Part shown: positions 15,244 to 25,693 of the stretch, one piece after another
Position numbering within the stretch: position 1 is the first letter of the stretch
Layout: each line of letters starts with the position of its first letter
Assembly (NCBI GenBank): GCA_023053545.1
Contig: JAKZAN010000004.1
Coordinates: forward strand, 8,618,001 to 8,682,000
Source: Lepidurus packardi
Taxonomy: Eukaryota > Arthropoda > Branchiopoda > Notostraca > Triopsidae
DNA length: 64,000 nt
Direction of reading: 5' to 3'
Position numbers and translations under genes: made by a program
Notes under the pieces: generated by a model
Told to the model about the DNA's origin: nothing
Database searches by the model: none
The model's input: only the letters and a program-made list of their open reading frames with translations

Positions 15244-15390
15244 CGTTGATGAGCTTGAGAGCTTCGCCTGATGACGAGTTGTTTTTCACGACTTCTTCGA
15301 GTTGTGCTCGGCGTTTGCTGTCCGGGTCCATTTGTTCCAACAGTTTTCTCCTAGCGCGTCGCTCCTTCTTTAACCGCTTTTGGTACAGTA
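15244..15390 (-). CDS. dac: dachshund exon 9: basic coiled coil, last exon found
   Basis: Residues 779-827 are encoded here. The exon begins ILYQKRLKKERRARRKLLEQ, which aligns with human QKRLKKEKKAKRKLQEALEF. It continues MDPDSKRRAQLEEVVKNN and ends SSSGEALKLIN plus one base of the next codon. The acceptor is GTTTACAG/TACTG and the donor TCAACG/GTAAGC, a strong splice donor, so at least one more coding exon should follow. Without splicing, the frame runs about 27 codons into the intron before a stop. The missing part corresponds to the human stretch that begins DSLTPEIE; I could not find it in 15243-1. Confidence 0.94.
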
Positions 15391-18300
15391 CTGTAAACGC
15401 AAAAAAATCAAGCAGAAAAACGTTTAATTAATGCTTCGCCAAGTCTCCAAACATGTCTTTACAACTGAAAAGGTTGCTGAAAAGCATCAGCCCCACGCTT
15501 CTGGACAAGCAATTTCGTTCGTTTTACAATATGAGTTTCCACAAAAGACGCCTGTCAGTTTGTCAGAACTGTTTACAACCTTATCCCAATGAATTAATGA
15601 ACGATCTGCTAGTCAAGTCAAGTCGCCCAACTGTACCGAATTTCTCATTGGAAGCCAATCCCCAAAAGTCAGCTTGAATATACCCTTTTTTCTTTTTTTC
15701 CCTCTCAAAACCCCCGAATAACAGCGAAACCATCTCATAATATACGTTACAGGAAACGCGGGCCAAAGAAATATAGCTACGTCATGACGGTAAGCATCAA
15801 GGCTCCTGTCATCGCTATCAGTCATTAATTTTCTTACTCTCCCCCGAAGAGAAACCGAAAACGCTTGCCAAACAGCCACCCAACCCACCCTTGCAACCCC
15901 TTTTTCAAATGACAACAATTTCTTTTCAATTTCCCCATATGCGCGTTTTCAAACTCCTTTTTCCTAGACAGTTAACAGGAGGGGGTTGCACGGATGGGTT
16001 TTAACTGATTCCCTACCATCCCTGCTAATCAAATTCCACACGGCGAATCTATTCTCTTAGTGCCGAGTCATGCTGGCAGATGGATTCGCCCATCGACACG
16101 TGTTCCCAAAAGGGGGTGGCTGCAAACAAACCTTTGATCTTGACGTAGTCAACCCTATATAAATCTCAATCCTCAACAAATCGTTTCCAAGATATTGTAT
16201 ACAGCATATTCCTGATAAGCTTCTCAAAATCCCACGGTTAGCAGCCGTAGGGTAACCGAAACAACGCAACAATGAATCTCCAAACCTCCATCTTTTGCAA
16301 CGTTGTCCCTTTTTGCTTTCATTGTTGGCATACGGCATATTAGCCCATGCGGGTTTGGTGTGTCGAAGGGAACAAGATGAATTTTTGAGCCCACAGTAAA
16401 AAAAAAAAAAAAATGCTACGTCATGTCCCTATATGGCAAAACGAGCATGATTAGAAGGAAAACTCGCCGGAAAAGCGCAATAGAAACGCAACAAGATGGA
16501 TGTGCTGCTGTTTACACGGTTACCAACAGTGAAAAGTGAGACCAACACTGTGTTCAGCAAATGGAATGGGTGACTTGGATGCGCTAACCTGTAATTTCCA
16601 GCGACCGGAGTCAGAAAAGCCCACTCAGCATTGTAAAACCCTGGAATCGAATCTCTCTACCTGTTTAGCAATTGTGCTTGGGGTGGGAGTAGAGGTAGTT
16701 GAGGTACTTGAGGAGGAAACAAGGTGTTACATTGCGGCTTTGCACACAAATTGCTAGGTAGGACGGCTAACGAGTGTCGAAAAAGGAAGCGAATTCTCGT
16801 TGTCTTGCCAAAAACTATTTAAGACTTGAAAACTCTCCGCGTTTCCTCCCTCCTCCTTTCAAGATTACCTTTGTCATTAGCGGTACCAGCACCAACACCG
16901 AAAATAAAGTGGGACCAGACTTTTTAAAGTTTCCTTTTGAAACATAACCCTCGTTTTTCGCCGGCGTCGAGAATGTGCAAAGCAATGGATTTTTGCTGAT
17001 CTGCTCTGAATTTGTCAAGGAGTTCTCATGCTTTTGTTACGTTCAAATAAGGAGTAAATCAGGGCTTTTGCAGCTATGCTATACAATACGATTGCCGGGA
17101 GAAGTGCTCAAGTGGAAATTTCTCTATAGGATTGATCTTTTCCTTGGTCCCGACTCGCAATCTTCAGACACGAAATGAAAAGTAAAACTATAAAAGAAAA
17201 AGGAACGAGAACTTCGTCCAGGGACTTTGATCTCATTCAATAGTGTCACTTGACAAAAACTCGCGAAAAGAAATACAAAAAAAACGTCTTCTTTCGCCTT
17301 TTTCCCGGTACTTTAAGGTACCCAAGCGTTTGTCCTTTGCCTTAAGACAACAATGACGTCACATCGGGAAGCTTTGATCTGGACCAAAATTCGGCACCAA
17401 CTCCTTTATATAATATTATTTCCCTTGTAATATATCTATTTGTTTTTAAAATTGCTTTTGTCTTACTTGTGTTTTAGCTCTGTTTTCATTTCCCTTTCAA
17501 AAGTCCTAGAATATTTGTCTAAGCCAGTAGGGGAAAAAATAAAATAAAAAGAGCCCAGCAAATTAGATTACTTCTCCTAGCACCTGGCCACATGACTAAT
17601 GCCACCAAAATCAATGTTCTAACTTTTCAAAGTTCAGCTATTGGGCGTTTCTACGACTTCTTAAACAGTTCATACAGACAAAATCTCCAAAATGATTCTC
17701 TAATAGACTTGTCTCCTTGTTGTGTATGTGTGTGTTTTAATACGACTTCACCGTTTAACATCCAACCCAAAGGGTCTTAACCTCTCGCAATCTTCGCTGG
17801 AAAACTATTTCGCGTTCCAAATGAGAAGCAAAATGGTTTTCTCAGTTCATTGAAGCGCAAGATTTTTGTTCATTGAACGCTCCGTCACATCGTATCGGGG
17901 GTGTCCTGTCAAAACCCCCCTCAAACTGCCAGCAATGCTCCAACGTTGGGAACATTGAAGCACTGGAGCTCTCTATCTCGCTATGTGTCTGTCTATACCG
18001 GTCAAAACAACTCATGTAAGCCTTAATTGGGAGGGCGGTCATAAAACCTTCAATACTTGATGCCACACGGTACAAAAAGAGTCCAGTAACGCGACTCAAC
18101 ACATAGTAAAAAAACAAGAACAAAAAAATGCGTCACGTAAGGTATTGTATATCGCTCAATCTATCATGGAGCGACCTCGTACTAACCTCGAATTTTTTAT
18201 TTTTTTTTACCTTTAGTTCTTTTTTTTCTTGTTTTTGGTTCATTCCCCTTGTCGCTTTGGTTTCCCTCCCTATAACTCACAATGGCGGGAGCATGGCTAA

Positions 18301-19525
18301 AAGCAGAGCTAAAAGTTCCTTATTATTGGCGCCCGCGGTAGCGTGTCCGAATAAAGTTGTGCACAGCTCCAATTAAGCGTCCTCTGGCAGAACCAGCGTT
18401 GCCAACCAAAAGCCGGCAACCCAGTGACAACAATAGACACAGGGCTGGGCAAACGCTACTGGAAACCCAACCCCTTGTTCCCCATTTTTGTTGGTTTTTT
18501 TTTGCTCTACTTTTTATCTATTGTCACGTGGAGGAACCCCTTTTCCCTAAAGGGTACCTATACCTTTAACACATTCTTACCTTCTCCAGGTTAATAGTCA
18601 ATTGCGTATAGCCTACATATAGATGCCCAACACGCGTGTACCGTGTATGACAAAGAAGAATGATCCTAAACAGCTCCCCATTGAGTAGCCTCGTCTTAAT
18701 TGCTCATAAATAACACGTAAAAATGGTCGAGAACCAGCACGCAATGTCTAATTGAGGCGCACAACGTAAAAAATAGTCTCCATGCTTTATCTTGTACCCT
18801 AATTAGCTGCAGCTGTAGTTACCAGGTGACTTTATACGCTTACGACTGATAAAGAACCGCTCTGACGACTCCAAAAAGCTCTCAGAAAATACCCAACATG
18901 ATATTTGGGATTAAGAATGTTGGTTTCTTTATTGTCGAGTGGGCTAAAAGCTTTTCACGGTAAAGAGCTCTCTCTCTCTATTGTTTTATATATGTATATC
19001 TATAAAAATATATATTTATCATGTGATATGACGGTGTGTTACATCCGGCAACGACAACAGTAATACTACTGCTATCAGACTCTCGATAAGTGCTTCACAC
19101 GACTGGTAATAGCGAGTCCATCAGGCTAATGAAGAGGTCACGTGACACGTGAAACCGTTTGTTTGTCAAGAGGGGCACAGCTCAGGTGTTGCGGTTACCC
19201 AGGCAAATATACAGAGCTCAAGAGAATAGCCCAGAAAGGACAAAAAGCAGCTAAAACAGGAGATGCTTCCATTGCAAAGTCCATTAGCAACCACACAGAC
19301 GTGTCTTATTCCCTTCTTGTTCTAATATATGAAGGGCACGGTACTCCGTGCCCCTTTTCTGAAAGTCAACAATAACGACTTGCAACTGCCGTTGTTTTTT
19401 GTGTGTGGCGGGACAAGCTTGTCCAAACAGGTAATGAATTGTATACGGAATTGCCCACCATTACGCTAATGAGGTACAGTAACACACTGAAATAATGAGA
19501 AAGAGGTAAACAAATGAAAACTTAC
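15391..19525 (-). other. dac intron 8, about 4.1 kb
   Basis: Contains an inverted pair of CATTGTTG-type motifs (16266 and 16320), a TGACGTCA at about 17354 and a CT-rich run near 18967. No coding exon is required, because exons 8 and 9 join in phase. Confidence 0.8.
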
Positions 19526-19609
19526 TTCGGATTCGCTGTTCCTCCGCCACTTGTTTCTCCACACTTTCCCGTAATTCGCGTTCTCTCAAGATTTCCATCT
19601 TCAATTCAG
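19526..19609 (-). CDS. dac: dachshund exon 8: DachBox-C coiled-coil segment
   Basis: This 84-nt exon encodes residues 751-778: AELKMEILRERELRESVEKQ followed by VAEEQRIR. It aligns directly with human DACH TELKMDFLRERELRETLEKQ. The acceptor is CACCCCATAG/CTGAA and the donor ATCCGAA/GTAAGT, both phase 1. The lower boundary may be off by one base because it was placed from the reading frame. Heptad-like spacing of Leu and charged residues fits the coiled coil predicted for DachBox-C. Confidence 0.94.
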
Positions 19610-21623
19610 CTATGGGGTGAAAAAGAAAAAAGAATCATTAAAAACCATAGTTTAAATCTATTTTAGCAAAGTTTTCTAACACGATTAAAACACTGTTACA
19701 TCGCCAAAGTCACCATTTGGCTAATCACACTAATCAATAGACCAACACTCGTGGATTTCCTAACGGTTCCTAACTGTCTAATCAGTTTAATCAGTTAATC
19801 TCGTTAGATAAAGAGGTTTTTTTAGTTTCGTTACTTAAATCGGATTGTTGTGAGCACCAGATGTGTAACTTTTCGACTCTTTGGGTTGGGTTTTAGGTGC
19901 AGGAAAAATTGCTGTCCCATTCCGAAAACTTCAATAAGCCCAACAGTTATTTTTATAGACAGTTTCTACTTTACATCTCTCTCTCTCTAGGAAGCTTAGC
20001 TTTCGCTCAGGCACTTGACGCAAGAGCTGTTTCCATTTGCATAGCCCCCCGAAGATAACTCCATTACGGGCTCCCGATATTAAAAACAGCCGCCAGTGCT
20101 CATGGGTTAGACTATGCTATAGTGGTTGGTTGCTTGCTAGTGGCAGAGCCCCGTATAGAGCCGCACCACACAGCGATGAAAGGAAAATATTGTCCCAACG
20201 ACTTGTCACTTTAATTGTAGCCTTGGCTTCCTTAAAAAATAATACTCCTCTTACATCCCCTCTCCCCCTTTCATGCCTTACTCCTTCTCAAATATTCCCC
20301 GTTAAAAAAAAACGTTCACACGGTCTATGCTTTTTACACCTTTGGCTGTAACCCTGTGTTTCTTATACCACACACGAGAAAAGTTATTCAATAAATCCAT
20401 AAAGATCCTTTGGGGATCTATATGATTTCGTTGCCGACAAAAGATATGCAAGGAATTCCATGCATATCGTTCCTTGGCTAATCTGCAGCTATCATCAAAA
20501 AGAAACGGTTTTGAAAAAACTCCTCCTCCTCCTCCACCTCCCTCTTCAAACCTTCTCTCGCATTCTCATTTCCACAGCTGGGGATGATCTTTTGGCAGTC
20601 TTTAAAGGGAGGCTGGCTACAGGCCTTAATTCATCCAGCTGTCATAGTTATCACTATCCTTACTAGGTTGTCAATTTCCGCTTCATGGGAATAAACAAAG
20701 CCTTTTTGTTTCAAAACAGAGAAAGAAAATACAATAAAAATAAAGATAAAAAGGGCATAACGCATACGGGAACTACAAAAAACGTTTGGAATGTTGGGGC
20801 AATACCAGTACTATGTTGTGGTTGTGTTATGTGAAGCTTAAAGCCATGATGGGGAGGTGTGGGGGCGTCCTTCATTTGCATAGAGCCTTGCAAAACTTTT
20901 AAAACCTTATACCACCTTTTTCAGCTTCGGAAGACCTCTTGAACCTGAGAAAAATTCCAAAGCTCGAAACGTTCGTAAAGACACTTGGAAGTCTCTCTCT
21001 TTCTCCTCCTCCCCCTAAGACACAGACACACAATAAACCTTCACCTTTCACACACTATTTTCTCATCAGCATTCTTAATTGCCTCTTTTTTGGCGTCTTA
21101 CTTTTGAGTTTACCTTCTCAGTTTCTTTTGCCAACCCAATCTATCCCCTCTTTCGATGGTTTTTGATGTTTTAAAGCTCCCAGCAAGTCCCTATCTCTAC
21201 TTCCTTGCATTTAAAACCTATCACTCCTTGTTGTTCCTATTAATGACGTTAGGGACAGAGTCTAGAGCCAAAAAGCAAGATTAGTAAAAGCACAAGATCG
21301 TTTCTAGCTTAAAAAAAAAAAAAAGTGGATTAAGGGAAATGCTAAAGTTTTACGCTTAGACTGACTTGCCGAAGCTATCTCCGGCAAAACTTTGAATTTT
21401 TTTCAAGACACAAAAGCTTTTATGCAAAGTATATTCCGTAAATGGATCCAAATTACTCGAACCTTAACCTTTAAAAACCATCTTGCTCATCACTCCAAGC
21501 CAAAATTTTAGGAAAATAGAAAATGATACAAATGACTTTGGACCTTTTTGGGGGATAGTGTTTAATGCTTTTGCCTCTCTAAAAGTCACGAGCTGATTTC
21601 CTATGCATATTACCTGCTTGGAG

Positions 21624-21643
21624 CTCTCTCTCTCTCTCTCTCT
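21624..21643. repeat. CT dinucleotide microsatellite
   Basis: Ten CT units in intron 7; on the transcribed strand this is GA. Confidence 0.9.
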
Positions 21644-21913
21644 GGTTCTATGTTTCACTGCCGCTGTAACTTTGCTATGATCTATGGCAAAATAATTACG
21701 TACAGCACTAATGGAACGAAATGGATGTCTTGTTTGCAACCCATTTGCCCTTCTTTGTTGGGACCCTTCCACGTTGGCTCCATTTAAGCCATATACAGCT
21801 TGGTTTTAACACCCTTCACAACGGCCTAATGCAAAAGTTGTGAATTTTCAAACATTCTTCAAACACCACAACTTACATTCTTGACTGCCTTAACTGTGCT
21901 AACTAACTTAACA

Positions 21914-22430
21914 AACATTTGTTGCTACCCAGGAGTTCAACTCAACTTGGCGAACATTTTCTGGTACCTCCAAGGGCTCCCTGTCTGCATCCAAGTTGAA
22001 AATCGAACGTTCTTAAGAGTGTTACCGCAGACTACAGTAACCAAGAGGAGCTACTGTAGCCGTAAGCAAAGAAGGGCCGCGAATATTTCACTGTTGTCCA
22101 AGGAGTCAAAGAGCTTTGCGAACGTTTCCCTATACAGCGAGTTTTATCCAGTCCGCGTCCAGTCTAAAAAAAGGAACATTTTCGCTATGCTACACTAACT
22201 AAGAGGGCAATTGTTAGCCGTAAACAACCCAGGACTGCGACTATTTCACTGCTGGGCAATTTTTGCGAACGTTTCCTTCTCAAGCGAGTCTTATCTGTCT
22301 GCGACCCAGGCTGAAAATCAAACGTTTTCGAAAGTCTTCATACAATCTACCCTATCTACGCAAGGCAAACTGTTGCCGTAAGCAATGAAAATTAAGGTAG
22401 CGAATATTTCATTGTTGGCTAGGTTTAAGA
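21914..22430 (+). repeat. Degenerate tandem repeat array, unit about 146-168 bp, three and a half copies
   Basis: Units begin near 21981, 22149 and 22295 at GTCTGC(A/G)NCC or GTCCGCGTCC. Each then carries a GAAAATCGAACGTT-like module, a GCCGTAAGCAA-like module in two or more copies, GCGAATATTTCACTGTTG, and GCGAACGTTTCC followed by a GCGAG element. A half copy (TTTGTTGCTACCCAGGAG to GCGAACATTTTCTGGTAC) precedes the first unit. Copies are diverged, so the array is old. Its function is unknown. Confidence 0.75.
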
Positions 22431-24090
22431 GTAATGGCACTTCATGAGGAGACCTTGGGAAGTAATCAAAAATTGTCACAAATTACCCCGACATTACAGT
22501 GCACGAAATGAAAGCTAATAAAGCATTCCTAACGACTTAAGCAATTTAATTCCTTCTTGTTTTATTGCATTATTTTCTTTTTTTTCCCTTCTTATAAGTT
22601 ATATGACTGCTAATACCGAACCTGCAATCGTCTTATTTGCTCAGTTGTTTTTTCCCACCATTATCCCCAGCGCTTGATTTATGACTCGAAAAAGGCTCAA
22701 GTCTTTAATATGCAAATCATTAAAGTGTTCAGGAGAAAGAAAGAAAAAAAAAGGCAAGGGACTTTTAAGCAATGCGTGATATGAATCACACCAGGATCTG
22801 ATCATGATGTCTGATGTTTTCTCGCGTTTTCCCATCCCATCGCGTGGCTGGTCTCTTATACACTGTAGCTATGGAAAATACTTGGATAGTGAAAAACACG
22901 AGCAATAAAAACCCAGAACTTATCTCAAAAGCCAACCCCTTTCTTCCCTCCTTTCCCACACCTCTTTGGATGCCTCACACCAAATGTTTACATATGTAAA
23001 AAAGAAACAGCATGCAAAAAAGGGCAAAGGGAATAATATAAACCCGAGAGACCTCACAATCAAAAATGTTTGCCCATCATCCCATGCCGTTCTAACAGGA
23101 TTATACTGAGCACGGATTGGATTAATCTCTTTCCGACTATAGCTCTCACACACTATACACATAGACTTACACACAGACAGAAAATAAGAGGCACACATGG
23201 TGTCCTTATCGTCCTTACTAAGGATTTCCGTGACTTAAAACCTCAAAGCTCAAACGCAGACTTCCCGCAAATAGAAAAACTGAAAACTATGGAATCCAAT
23301 TTTTACAATGTTGGAAAACAAACTTAACAATTTAACGCACAACAATTGCAGCGGCCCATTGTGGAGGGTAGTAGTTAAATCTATACTCTACTACGCTACA
23401 CTTTACCCCATCGTAATAATCAATAAAGCTTTCCATTTATCATAGCTGCCCGTCGAAAAATGTTCGAAAAAGATGTCTCCCTTCGCAAAAGGCGCAGGAG
23501 GGATTTGGGGATAAAAAATGGTGTAATTCTATTTGTCTCTAAGCAACGTATGTGTTTTATTCGAGAACTACTATTCGAGACTATTGTTTGAAGCTGTTGC
23601 CTAGTTCTACAAAAAAACGAAAAGTTCTTCCCGAAGTCTTGTTCTAGCTCACAACAACTGCAACTATAATGAGTTATCACTCATCCCCAGCACCGCAGCG
23701 CGAGCCCTTTCATTAGATAAACCTTTACGACGCCCTTAATTCTGTCTCTCTGTCTTCTCTTTCTCTTTCCCACACTAACGCACCTCTTGTTCGTCCTTTT
23801 AGTGACTCCCAAAACCGTCTTTTAAACAAAAAAAGCGCTCAGGAATTAAAAAAAAAAGGAAAATGTTAAATGAAACGAAACGAAACCCCACTAACATCAT
23901 TAGAAAAAGAGATGCTTGATGCTCATGCCCAAGAATTTAGGGAAGAAATAGAATAAATAATAAAAAAAAAAGTGCGAGTAACAAAAGTTCGCAAGTTTCT
24001 GTCTACCAGACTGCAATTAACGCGGCACTACGGCTATTATTCAGGGAATGATGAAACAGTTTTGAAGGCAACTGCACCAACACAACTTAC

Positions 24091-24354
24091 CTTTCTCGTA
24101 ATTGGCTTGGCGGTCTTGTTGACGAGCATTATCAGCCGCTACTTTGAGCAAACTTTGAATGTTGCGCAACAATGCTTCCGTGGATGTCAACATGGCGGTA
24201 GGGTCGGTCACCGTCGCTCCTAATAAGGCGGCCGAGTAATTGAAGGCTGCGGCAGCCGCTGCAGCTGCGGCGGCGTGATTGTTGCCAGCAGGATTCGAAA
24301 CCACGCTTTTGTCACTGTGATGTGCTGACCCTCGTTCCATGGCATCACTCATAT
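24091..24354 (-). CDS. dac: dachshund exon 7: Ala tract and start of DachBox-C
   Basis: Residues 663-750 are encoded here. The sequence opens DMSDAMERGSAHH, has ten alanines (690-699) and then FNYSAALLGATVTDP. The conserved part is STEALLRNIQSLLKVAADNA followed by RQQDRQANYEK, which matches the human DACH segment SIETLLTNIQGLLKVAIDNA. This marks the start of DachBox-C, the C-terminal domain with coiled-coil character that in the family mediates partner (Eya) binding. The acceptor is CGTGGTAG/ATATG and the donor GAGAAAG/GTAAGT, both phase 1. Its length (264 nt) is a multiple of three. Confidence 0.96.
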
Positions 24355-24773
24355 CTACCACGAACCATCAAAGAAAACCATGTCATTAACTTATACGCAT
24401 TCAAAACCCCGAATTTCGGCCCCAAACGAAGTAAAAGAGAGGAATTCCTCAGCATTTTTATCCCATCTACCAACACGATCACCATTAACCTTTATATTCA
24501 AAGTAAGATGTTCTAATCGCCAAAAGTCACCACAAAAAACGACTTTATCCTAACAGATAAAACCCGAATCTAATTTCTGGTGATATTCTTATTTTTATTC
24601 TTATTATTCCTTTTTGGTGATATTATTCTTCTTTTCCATCATGTGCAAAGTAGTAAAGCTATTAAAGAACCCAAAAATTAAACAACATTATTCAAATTGT
24701 TTTCTGAAGTCGTAAACCCATGAAGAAAATAACCCCATTTAAAGAAACAACAAACAAAGACAACTTTTCTCAC
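24355..24773 (-). other. dac intron 6, 419 bp
   Basis: A/T-rich intron with GT-AG ends. No feature was seen inside. Confidence 0.85.
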
Positions 24774-24980
24774 CATTTTTGTCGTCTTCCTCCTCCATAT
24801 CCGACCCACGTTCCATTTCATCCTCGTCGTCTCGATGAGGTGTGCGTGCTCCTTCACTCACGCTGTCTCTCGAAGCATCTCTGGCTAATCCTCCTCCGAG
24901 TCGTTCACCTTCTTCGGTGCCATTTAAGCCTGCTGCTGACGGAGTTTTAGACAAGTTGAGGATTGGACTTGGGCCGGAGC
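24774..24980 (-). CDS. dac: dachshund exon 6: acidic Ser/Gly-rich linker
   Basis: Residues 594-662 are encoded here, beginning GSGPSPILNLSKTPSAAGLN and ending in an acidic cluster (DDEDEMERG, then DMEEEDDKN). The acceptor is TTGTTATTAG/GCTCC and the donor AAAATG/GTGAGA; both junctions are phase 1. It corresponds in position to the acidic and Ser/Thr-rich linker that precedes DachBox-C in vertebrate DACH proteins, although the sequence itself is not conserved enough to align by eye. The exon is symmetric (207 nt) and so could be a cassette. Confidence 0.87.
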
Positions 24981-25616
24981 CTAATAACAATGAATATCTT
25001 GCGTTAGTAACAGTCGTTTAGCCTCTATTTATTTTACATTTTCTTTTCTTTTTTACTTTATTAAGTTTGACAAGAGCGTGCATTAACTACGTTGCTGGTA
25101 AGTCACGCATTTTTAGTTCAATTTTTAGTCTTCTTTTGCCTTTTTTTTGGCCAATAATAGCTTAGCTAAACTATATAACTGCCTCCAAGTTTCCCCCTTC
25201 CTTCTATAGCATGCACATAAGCCATATCTATCGTCGTGCACACACACACTCGTACAGCATACATACAGTCATAATATGTCCTAAGCACACAAAAGAAACG
25301 GAAAATTACGAACATATACGTATGCATTGATAACAATTTTTCCTTGCGTTTTGGCGTTCCTTTTTCTTGCTTGAGTCGTAGTTATGATTTTCTGGCATGC
25401 AAGGACTTGGGTTCCAAAAAAGTGTTCGTTATGTACCATATACGGTACACATACGTATATATGGCTTTGAAGGGGGATGGGAATACAGGAGAAGGGCAAA
25501 GAATACAATAAAAAAAGAGAGAGAACCTTACACATATATATATATATATATATAGCGTGCAGTCAAGCAATAAGCATGCCTCGTCCAGAAAACCTAGATA
25601 TTTATGGGTTATTTAC
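24981..25616 (-). other. dac intron 5, 636 bp
   Basis: Contains an AT dinucleotide run at 25534-25554 and CA-rich stretches near 25240. Nothing else recognised. Confidence 0.8.
25534..25554. repeat. AT dinucleotide microsatellite
   Basis: Uninterrupted AT repeat inside intron 5. Confidence 0.9.
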
Positions 25617-25693
25617 CGTTATGAGTTGTAAAGTCACGACCTCGGCTTTCCACGTTCGAGTTCCGCTCCGTTTCCGATCGTTCATCCTTCAAC
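25617..25693 (-). CDS. dac: dachshund exon 5: short charged exon
   Basis: This 77-nt exon encodes about residues 568-593. The acceptor GATGGACAG/GTTGAAG joins exon 4 in phase 2 (AG plus G gives Arg) and continues LKDERSETERNSNVESRGRD. With exon 4 this reads KHLE-RLKDERSE, a continuous charged helix. The donor is CATAACG/GTAAAT, phase 1. The polypyrimidine tract before the acceptor is weak, so this boundary is less secure than the others, but the phase and the charged run on both sides support it. It is the only exon of the group 4-9 whose length is not a multiple of three. Confidence 0.8.

Larger units (their letters stand above)
19610..24090 (-). other. dac intron 7, about 4.5 kb
   Basis: Holds the three-and-a-half-copy degenerate repeat array at about 21914-22430 and a CT dinucleotide run at 21624-21643. 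No nested gene was recognised. It splits DachBox-C between exons 7 and 8. Confidence 0.8.
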
